Positions 13,034 through 18,255 of a stretch of DNA of 18,255 bases are shown piece by piece. Source of the stretch: JAGLYP01 sp034659435 (lineage in GTDB: Bacteria > Patescibacteriota > Patescibacteriia > Patescibacteriales > UBA12075); NCBI GenBank assembly GCA_034659435.1, contig JAYEHJ010000043.1, positions 1 through 18,255 of the forward strand, written 5' to 3'. The position numbers and the translations under genes were made by a program. Each line of letters opens with the position of its first letter. The stretch's first letter is position 1. The notes under the pieces were generated by a model. That model saw only the letters and a list, made by a program, of their open reading frames with translations, was not told where the DNA came from and did not search any database.

Positions 13034-14221
13034 TTACTTTATAATTTTAACAATCGCGCCGGCGCCGACAGTTCTGCCGCCTTCGCGAATAGCGAATCTT
13101 TGTTTTTCTTCCAACGCTACGGGGCTGATTAATTTAACTTTTAAATTAACAGTGTCTCCAGGCATTACCATTTCCGTTCCTTCCGGCAATTCAACCTCGC
13201 CGGTAATATCAGTGGTTCTGATATAAAATTGCGGCTTATAGCCCTTGAAAAACGGCTTATGCCTTCCGCCTTCTTCTTTGGATAAAATATAAACCTGGCT
13301 TTCAAATTCAGTATGCGGAGTAACAGTTCCGGGTTTTGCCAAAACCTGGCCTCTTTCCACTTCATCTTTTTTGGTGCCGCGCAATAATATTCCAGCGTTA
13401 TCTCCCGCCCGGCCTTCGTCAAGCTGTTTGTTAAACATTTCAATTCCTGTTACAACGGTTTTTTGCGTATCTTTAAGGCCTACTATTTCAACCTCCTCAT
13501 TAATCTTTACAATACCGCGTTCAATTCTTCCGGTAACAACAGTGCCGCGCCCTTCAATTGAAAATACATCTTCAATCGGCATTAAATACGGCTTCTCAAC
13601 ATCGCGAACAGGCTCAGGGATTGACTCGTCCAAAGCACTCATTAAATCCATAACCGGTTTAGCGTCGTCTCCGCCTGGATTTTCCAAAACTTTTAGCGCG
13701 GAACCTCTGATGATTTTAATATTATCGCCGTCAAATTCATATTTTTTCAACAAATCACGAATTTCTTCCTCAACCAAATCAATTAACTCAGCGTCTTCAA
13801 CCATGTCGCATTTATTTAAAAACACAACAATATTAGGAACGCCAACCTGACGAGCCAATAAAATATGCTCTCTGGTCTGAGGCATAGGACCGTCAGTTGC
13901 CGCCACAACCAAAATTGCTCCATCCATTTGAGCGGCGCCGGTAATCATGTTTTTAACGTAATCAGCGTGGCCGGGACAATCAACGTGCGCGTAATGCCGT
14001 TTCTCGGATTCATACTCAACATGAGCTGTTGCAATGGTAATACCGCGCTCTTTTTCTTCCGGAGCGGCATCAATTTGGTCAACTTCCTTGCTGGAAGCGC
14101 TTAAACCTTTAGCGGCAAGCACTTTTAAAATAGCCGCGGTTAAAGTGGTTTTTCCATGATCAACGTGGCCGATAGTGCCGACATTGACATGGGGTTTTAT
14201 GCGTTCAAATTTTTCTGCCAT
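13034..14221 (-). CDS. tuf: Elongation factor Tu
   Basis: EF-Tu is the GTPase that delivers aminoacyl-tRNA to the ribosomal A site. The 395 residues are full length. GTPase motifs are intact: GHVDHGKT at 18-25, RGIT at 59-62, DCPGHADY at 81-88 with the catalytic His85, NKCD at 136-139 and GSAL at 173-176. Domains 2 and 3 follow, with the C-terminal REGGRTVGAGAIVKI. Only one tuf copy is visible here. Its 116-nt leader contains a 10-bp hairpin and lacks a Shine-Dalgarno. A terminator-like hairpin follows. Confidence 0.99.
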   Translation of the reverse strand: MAEKFERIKPHVNVGTIGHVDHGKTTLTAAILKVLAAKGLSASSKEVDQIDAAPEEKERGITIATAHVEYESEKRHYAHVDCPGHADYVKNMITGAAQMDGAILVVAATDGPMPQTREHILLARQVGVPNIVVFLNKCDMVEDAELIDLVEEEIRDLLKKYEFDGDNIKIIRGSALKVLENPGGDDAKPVMDLMSALDESIPEPVRDVEKPYLMPIEDVFSIEGRGTVVTGRIERGIVKINEEVEIVGLKDTQKTVVTGIEMFNKQLDEGRAGDNAGILLRGTKKDEVERGQVLAKPGTVTPHTEFESQVYILSKEEGGRHKPFFKGYKPQFYIRTTDITGEVELPEGTEMVMPGDTVNLKVKLISPVALEEKQRFAIREGGRTVGAGAIVKIIK

Positions 14222-14240
14222 GTTTTGTGATTTTTACGGC

Positions 14241-14269
14241 CTTTGAAAATTTACAAGCTATTTTCAAAG
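14241..14269 (-). other. Hairpin in the tuf leader
   Basis: CTTTGAAAAT (14241-14250) and ATTTTCAAAG (14260-14269) form a perfect 10-bp stem with a 9-nt loop, ending 19 nt before the tuf ATG. A second palindrome, CCGGTTAAACCGG (14277-14289), lies just upstream in the transcript. There is no U tract after either. A role in tuf expression is possible but unproven. Confidence 0.6.
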
Positions 14270-14337
14270 TTATTTCCCGGTTAAACCGGCGGCCAGCCGT
14301 ACATTATTATTATTTTTTAAATTAAATATTTTAAATT

Positions 14338-14898
14338 TTATCTGATTTCTTCCAAATACTGCGTGTCTTCATCAATAATTTCCTCAGCCGCCTTTTTACG
14401 CGTAACAGGAATTGCCCAAGGATTCTTTGTTTTATTATTTTCCTGTTCTTTTTTAAGACCTGTTTCAATACTTTCATAAATTCCATTATCTTCTAAATTC
14501 TCATCATCAAAACCATACTCATCATCCTTGTCCGCAGAAGCTTCAGCGTAGGAGGATTCATCGTCATAAAAATCAGGATTATTCTCAAAATCAAAATTAT
14601 CTAAAAAAACATTTTTGTCTTTAATGTTGGATAAATACTTTCGTGCCTGAATTGAATTTTTCTGCTTGTTTCCGTTAAATTCATTATCGCTTTTCCAAAT
14701 AGCAATATCGCGATTTATCTTATCAAGTAATTCGTTTTCTGTCAAGTTTCTTACCCCGCTTTTATCAAACATTAATTTTTCATACTCGTCTATTGACATA
14801 ACCGCAAAAACCCGTTCCGGATCTGACATATCGGCAACCAACAGCCTATCGCCGGTTTTATTTACCAAATCTATTGCCTTTTGAAGTTTGTTTTGCAT
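14338..14898 (-). CDS. Acidic hypothetical protein between fusA and tuf
   Basis: I do not recognise a family for this 186-residue protein. Residues 1-45 look folded (KLQKAIDLVNKTGDRLLV, then RVFAVMSIDEYEKLMF); the VMSIDEYEKL stretch vaguely recalls YefM/Phd antitoxins, but no toxin gene is adjacent. Residues 100-160 are very acidic and Asn/Asp-rich, probably disordered. The C-terminus has a short conserved-looking NPWAIPVTRKKAAEEI segment. It has no membrane segment or signal peptide. Residues 115-125 (SSYAEASADKD) derive from a palindromic DNA repeat. fusA and tuf are normally adjacent, so this gene interrupts the str unit. Co-transcription is likely. Confidence 0.75.
   Translation of the reverse strand: MQNKLQKAIDLVNKTGDRLLVADMSDPERVFAVMSIDEYEKLMFDKSGVRNLTENELLDKINRDIAIWKSDNEFNGNKQKNSIQARKYLSNIKDKNVFLDNFDFENNPDFYDDESSYAEASADKDDEYGFDDENLEDNGIYESIETGLKKEQENNKTKNPWAIPVTRKKAAEEIIDEDTQYLEEIR
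14524..14556. repeat. Palindromic repeat read in frame (YAEASADK)
   Basis: The DNA centres on GAAGCTTC (14537-14544), flanked by further pairing bases (CCGC/GCGT side) to give an imperfect palindrome of about 20 nt. It lies within the acidic hypothetical gene and encodes SSYAEASADKD. From memory, this short coding repeat recurs in unrelated proteins of CPR bacteria; that recollection was not checked. Confidence 0.6.
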
Positions 14899-14906
14899 AA
14901 AAAGTT

Positions 14907-14951
14907 ATTCGCTTCGCTCGCCCCGCGCGTGCGTTTGCGGGACATGCGAAT
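14907..14951. repeat. GC-rich nested palindrome between fusA and the hypothetical gene
   Basis: Outer arms ATTCGC (14907-14912) and GCGAAT (14946-14951) enclose inner arms CCCGC (14922-14926) and GCGGG (14937-14941). The 45-nt element is markedly G+C rich in an A+T-rich gap and ends 8 nt before the hypothetical gene's start codon. It has no U tract on the transcribed strand. It resembles a short mobile-type intergenic repeat. Confidence 0.7.
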
Positions 14952-15008
14952 GGATAATATTTCTTTAAATTTATTCTAACCTATCTAAATTTTTCAGTCA
15001 ACAAAGCA

Positions 15009-17087
15009 TTACTTCCCCTGCTTGCTTATAATATCTTCTGAAACATTTTTTGGGGCTTCTGAATAATGGGCGAATTCCATTGTATAGTTTGCTCTTCCCT
15101 GGGTCATTGATCTTAACTGCGTGGCATAGCCGAACATTTCCGCCAAAGGCACCATTGCGTTAATGACCTTGCCGTTTCCGCGATCGCTCATTTGCCCTAT
15201 TCGTCCGCGCTTGGCGTTAATATCACCGACAACATTTCCCATATATTCTTCAGGCGTTACCACTTCAACTTTCATAATCGGCTCCAAAATTATCGGATCA
15301 GCCTTGCGGCAAGCGTCTTTAAATCCGAATATCGCCGCCATTTTAAAAGCAGACTCATTTGAATCAACTTCATGATAAGACCCGTCATAAACCTCTGCTT
15401 TAATATCCACCATCGGGTAGCCGGCTAACACGCCTTGATCAAGAGCTTCTTTAACGCCTTTTTCAACTGCCAGCAAATATTCCTTGGGGATAACACCGCC
15501 CTTGATTTTATCAACAAATTCATTGCCTTTGCCTTCTTCTTGCGGCTCAACTTTAATCCAGCAATGCCCATATTGACCGCGCCCTCCTGACTGCTTGATA
15601 TATTTTCCTTCGGCATCAGCGGATTTGCGGATTGTTTCCCTGTAAGACACTTGCGGCTTTCCAATATTTGCTTCAACTTTAAACTCGCGCTTCATGCGAT
15701 CAATAATAATATCCAAATGCAATTCGCCCATTCCGGAAATTAATGTTTGGTTTGTTTCATCATCTGTTTCAATTCTGAATGTCGGATCTTCTTCAGCTAA
15801 TTTTACCAAAGCGATTCCCATTTTTTCCTGATCAGCCTTTGTTTTCGGTTCAACAGCGATTTTAATTACAGGCTCGGGAAAAGTAATTGATTCCAATAAA
15901 ACTTTTCTTTTTTCATCGCACAAAGTATTGCCCGTCACAGTCGCCTTTAAGCCGATACTCGCCGCGATATCTCCTGAATAAATTTCTTTTACTTCCTCCC
16001 TGTGGTTGGCATGCATGCGCACCAGCCTGCCGATTCTTTCTTTTTTGCCTGTTGAAGAATTATAAACATAAGAACCTGACTCTAAAATTCCGCTATACAC
16101 GCGGACAAAACATAATTTTCCCACAAACGGATCAGTAGCAACTTTAAAAGCCAAGCCTGCAAAAGGCTCGTCATCGCTTGCTTTAACCTCAATTTCCTTT
16201 TCTTCATCATCAATGTCAACTGCTTTAATATGCTCAACATCAACCGGCGATGGAAAATAATCAATAACCGCGTCCAATACATTTTGCACTCCGATATTTT
16301 GCAGCGCGGTTCCGGCTAAAACCGGAAATAATTCATTGGACAGGACGCCTTTTCTAACAGTTGCTTTTAATTCTTCCAAACTAATCTCATCTCCGTTTAA
16401 ATATTTTTCCATTACCACGTCATCACACTCGGCAGCGCTTTCTATCATAATTCCTCTCATCTCTTTTACTTTTTCAAGCATGCTGTCTGGAATATCAATT
16501 TCAATAATTTTCTCGCCGTTTTGCCCTTCAAATTTATAAGCTTTTTGCGTTAGCAAATCCACAATTCCCTGCATTGTTTCTTCTGCTCCTATCGGCAATT
16601 GAATCGCAACAGCTTTGGGGCTTAGCCTTTCTTTAATGGAATCAAGGCTCATATAAAAATCAGCGCCCATTTTATCCATTTTATTCACAAAGCAAAGCCG
16701 CGGAACCATGTATTTATCAGCCTGTCGCCAAACCGTTTCAGATTGCGGTTCAACTCCGGCAGCGCCGTCAAACACGGCAACCGCTCCGTCTAAGACGCGC
16801 AAAGAACGCTCAACTTCAACGGTAAAATCAACATGTCCAGGAGTATCAATAATATTAACGCGATTGTCTTTCCAAAAACAAGTGGTAGCCGCTGACGTAA
16901 TTGTAATTCCGCGCTCCTTTTCTTGCTCCATCCAATCCATATCAGCCTCGCCGTCATGGGTTTCTCCGATTTTATGTTTTTTTCCGGTATAAAAAAGAAC
17001 ACGCTCGGTAAAAGTTGTTTTACCAGCGTCAATATGCGCCATAATTCCAATATTTCTTGTTTTTTCCAATGAATATTCACGAGCCAT
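15009..17087 (-). CDS. fusA: Elongation factor G
   Basis: EF-G is the GTPase that drives translocation and, with RRF, ribosome recycling. From the ATG at 17087 it is 692 residues beginning MAREYSLEKTRNIGIMAHID, the standard start; a TTG six codons upstream is rejected. GTPase motifs are AHIDAGKT at 17-24, RGIT at 59-62, DTPGHVDF at 81-88 and NKMD at 135-138. Domain IV carries SGGRGQYGHCWIKVEP, and domain V ends with GYATQLRSMTQGRANYTMEF. Length is normal (about 690-704). The 73-nt gap from rpsG has no visible Shine-Dalgarno. Confidence 0.99.
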   Translation of the reverse strand: MAREYSLEKTRNIGIMAHIDAGKTTFTERVLFYTGKKHKIGETHDGEADMDWMEQEKERGITITSAATTCFWKDNRVNIIDTPGHVDFTVEVERSLRVLDGAVAVFDGAAGVEPQSETVWRQADKYMVPRLCFVNKMDKMGADFYMSLDSIKERLSPKAVAIQLPIGAEETMQGIVDLLTQKAYKFEGQNGEKIIEIDIPDSMLEKVKEMRGIMIESAAECDDVVMEKYLNGDEISLEELKATVRKGVLSNELFPVLAGTALQNIGVQNVLDAVIDYFPSPVDVEHIKAVDIDDEEKEIEVKASDDEPFAGLAFKVATDPFVGKLCFVRVYSGILESGSYVYNSSTGKKERIGRLVRMHANHREEVKEIYSGDIAASIGLKATVTGNTLCDEKRKVLLESITFPEPVIKIAVEPKTKADQEKMGIALVKLAEEDPTFRIETDDETNQTLISGMGELHLDIIIDRMKREFKVEANIGKPQVSYRETIRKSADAEGKYIKQSGGRGQYGHCWIKVEPQEEGKGNEFVDKIKGGVIPKEYLLAVEKGVKEALDQGVLAGYPMVDIKAEVYDGSYHEVDSNESAFKMAAIFGFKDACRKADPIILEPIMKVEVVTPEEYMGNVVGDINAKRGRIGQMSDRGNGKVINAMVPLAEMFGYATQLRSMTQGRANYTMEFAHYSEAPKNVSEDIISKQGK

Positions 17088-17160
17088 AATATTAAATTTT
17101 ATCAATAATATTTTTTACTTGTAATATTTGATTTCATATAAATGTTGTTTTTCTGCTTAT

Positions 17161-17628
17161 TTATCTTGCAAAATGAGCAAATGCTCTGTTTGCCTCAGCT
17201 GTTTTATGCACCATTTCTTTCTTTTTTACGGCAGCGCCTTCGCCTGCCGCCGCCGCCATAATTTCATCAGCCAGCTTGATTTTCATTGGCTTGCCTTTTC
17301 TTGCTTTTGCGGCCTCAATCAGCCAGCGGCTTCCCAAAGTAAAACGCCTTTCACCGCGGACTTGGTATGGAATCTGATAATTGGCTCCGCCGATTCTTCT
17401 GCCGCGAACTTCCAATAACGGAGAAATTTTTTTCAAGGCCTTATTAAATACATGCCTTGGGTCTTGCTTTGTTTGTTCTTTTATAATATCAAAAGCTCCA
17501 TATATGATTGATTGGGCAACTGTTTTTTTGCCAGCTTTCATAATATAGTTTATAAATTTTGCGACATCAGTATCATTATACCTGATATCGCCTTCAATTT
17601 TTCTTTTTATCGCTTGCTTGCCTCTCAT
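17161..17628 (-). CDS. rpsG: 30S ribosomal protein S7
   Basis: S7 nucleates assembly of the 30S head and contacts E-site tRNA; in E. coli it also represses the str operon. The 155 residues match the family. Signatures are KFINYIMKAGKKTVAQSIIYGA at 24-45, EVRGRRIGGANYQIPYQV at 73-90 and the ending MVHKTAEANRAFAHF. It lies 70 nt after rpsL; that gap is almost entirely short A+T repeats. Confidence 0.98.
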   Translation of the reverse strand: MRGKQAIKRKIEGDIRYNDTDVAKFINYIMKAGKKTVAQSIIYGAFDIIKEQTKQDPRHVFNKALKKISPLLEVRGRRIGGANYQIPYQVRGERRFTLGSRWLIEAAKARKGKPMKIKLADEIMAAAAGEGAAVKKKEMVHKTAEANRAFAHFAR

Positions 17629-17635
17629 TTCTTGA

Positions 17636-17672
17636 ATTAAGAATTAAAAATTAAGAATTAAGAATTCTTAAT
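17636..17672. repeat. AATTAAG tandem words and 16-bp palindrome in the rpsL-rpsG gap
   Basis: The word GAATTAA/TTAAGAA is repeated several times and ends in the perfect 16-bp palindrome ATTAAGAATTCTTAAT (17657-17672). In the transcript it lies about 27 nt after the rpsL stop. It may fold into a weak hairpin. There is no evidence of function. Confidence 0.7.
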
Positions 17673-17698
17673 CATAAAATTCATTTTATATTTTAAAA

Positions 17699-18124
17699 TT
17701 ATTTTTTCTTTTTTTCGCGCTTTGCGCCGTATAGGCTTCTGGATTGTTTTCTTCCTTCAACTCCTTGCGCGTCATATACTCCGCGCACCACTTTATAGCG
17801 GACACCCGGCAAATCAGCGGTACGTCCAGCTTTTAAAAGCACGATTGAATGCTCTTGCAGATTGTGCCCCATTCCGGGAATATAAGCGGTTACTTCCATG
17901 CCGTTTGACAAGCGAACGCGGGCAATTTTGCGCATTGCCGAGTTAGGCTTTTTTGGCGTGGTAGTCGTCACCTTTAAACACACGCCTCTTTTAAAAGGCG
18001 CTCCTTTTTTTAATTCTGTACGTTTGCGATGAAGCGTATCCAAAGTGGTCTGCATTGCCGGATATTTTACTTTCTTTTTGGTTTTAACACGTCCTTTGCG
18101 AACTAATTGATTAATTGTAGGCAT
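17699..18124 (-). CDS. rpsL: 30S ribosomal protein S12
   Basis: S12 lies at the decoding centre and controls accuracy; it is the classical streptomycin-resistance locus. The 141 residues include TTTTPKKPNSAMRK at 53-66, GHNLQEHS at 86-93 and DLPGVRYKVVRG at 104-115. Relative to E. coli it has an internal Lys-rich insertion of about 16 residues (near 15-45). The residue equivalent to E. coli Lys88 (Met counted; Lys87 in the mature protein) is Ala103, while Asp104, the methylthiolation position, is kept. It is the first gene of the cluster in this window. Confidence 0.98.
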   Translation of the reverse strand: MPTINQLVRKGRVKTKKKVKYPAMQTTLDTLHRKRTELKKGAPFKRGVCLKVTTTTPKKPNSAMRKIARVRLSNGMEVTAYIPGMGHNLQEHSIVLLKAGRTADLPGVRYKVVRGVYDAQGVEGRKQSRSLYGAKREKKKK

Positions 18125-18225
18125 TTCTATAATTAATTATAATTAACGATTTTATTTAAAACAAAAAATATGCCACATTAAAATCGGCAATCATAAATCT
18201 AAATCTATTTATTATTTGCTATTTT

Positions 18226-18254
18226 AATTTATCAAAAATTCTAAAATAAGTCAA
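18226..18254 (-). promoter_or_regulatory. Possible promoter of the str operon
   Basis: On the minus strand TTGACT (18249-18254), a 17-nt spacer and TAAATT (18226-18231) form a plausible -35/-10 pair about 100 nt upstream of the rpsL ATG. The -35 matches the consensus at five of six positions and the -10 at four. The window ends here, so nothing further upstream can be assessed. Confidence 0.4.
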
Positions 18255-18255
18255 G

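Noticed and set aside
13371..13850. Plus-strand 159-codon open frame opposite tuf
   Set aside because: Antisense shadow of EF-Tu; composition follows the complementary codons.
14338..14898. Toxin-antitoxin antitoxin (YefM/Phd) call for the hypothetical gene
   Set aside because: Only a ten-residue resemblance (VMSIDEYEKL) and no toxin gene next to it.
17088..17105. Six-codon N-terminal extension of EF-G from a TTG
   Set aside because: The residues do not match EF-G; the MAREYSLEKTRNIGI start at 17087 is the family start.
18160..18185. Small TGCC/GGCA hairpin followed by T-rich DNA in the rpsL leader, possible attenuator
   Set aside because: Only a 4-bp stem with an 11-nt loop; easily expected by chance in A+T-rich DNA.

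Overview
The window is one continuous stretch of ribosomal-protein and translation-factor genes. Every gene lies on the minus strand, so transcription runs from high to low coordinates. The order in transcription direction is rpsL, rpsG, fusA, a hypothetical gene, tuf, rpsJ, rplC, rplD, rplW, rplB, rpsS, rplV, rpsC, rplP, rpmC, rpsQ, rplN, a small unknown gene, rplX, rplE, rpsN, rpsH, rplF, rplR, rpsE, rplO, secY. This is the classical str-S10-spc super-cluster, which supplies the 30S and 50S subunits, EF-G, EF-Tu and the SecY translocon channel.

The organism is probably a Candidate Phyla Radiation (Patescibacteria) bacterium, perhaps from the Parcubacteria side. The DNA is A+T rich. rpmD (L30) is absent from its usual place: only 4 nt separate rpsE from rplO, and loss of L30 is a known CPR trait. 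Several ribosomal proteins (L3, L22, L23, S5) carry long lysine-rich or acidic extensions. Almost no gene has a visible Shine-Dalgarno sequence. A hypothetical gene between fusA and tuf carries a short peptide repeat (YAEASADK) that I remember from such genomes. TGA is used as a stop (rplD), so the code is standard.

Region by region. 18255-17161: a putative str promoter, then rpsL and rpsG. 17087-15009: fusA. 14951-14241: a GC-rich palindromic repeat, the hypothetical gene, and a structured tuf leader. 14221-12603: tuf, a terminator-like hairpin, rpsJ. 12602-12230: a 373-nt gap with a possible promoter and a palindromic repeat. 12229-6001: the S10 operon through rplN, with several repeat-filled gaps. 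6000-5198: an island of about 800 nt that splits the normally adjacent rplN and rplX. 5197-217: rplX to secY, then a terminator-like hairpin.

The genes themselves are ordinary housekeeping genes and I see no new enzymatic or defence system. The unusual material lies in the gaps and protein tails. (1) The rplN/rplX island holds a small gene with the only clear Shine-Dalgarno in the window, two inverted copies of a MITE-like repeat, and a 121-bp near-perfect duplication of the rplX-rplE junction. (2) Several families of short palindromic or tandem repeats occupy most of the larger intergenic gaps. (3) The C-terminal tail of L3 appears to be built from such repeats read in frame.
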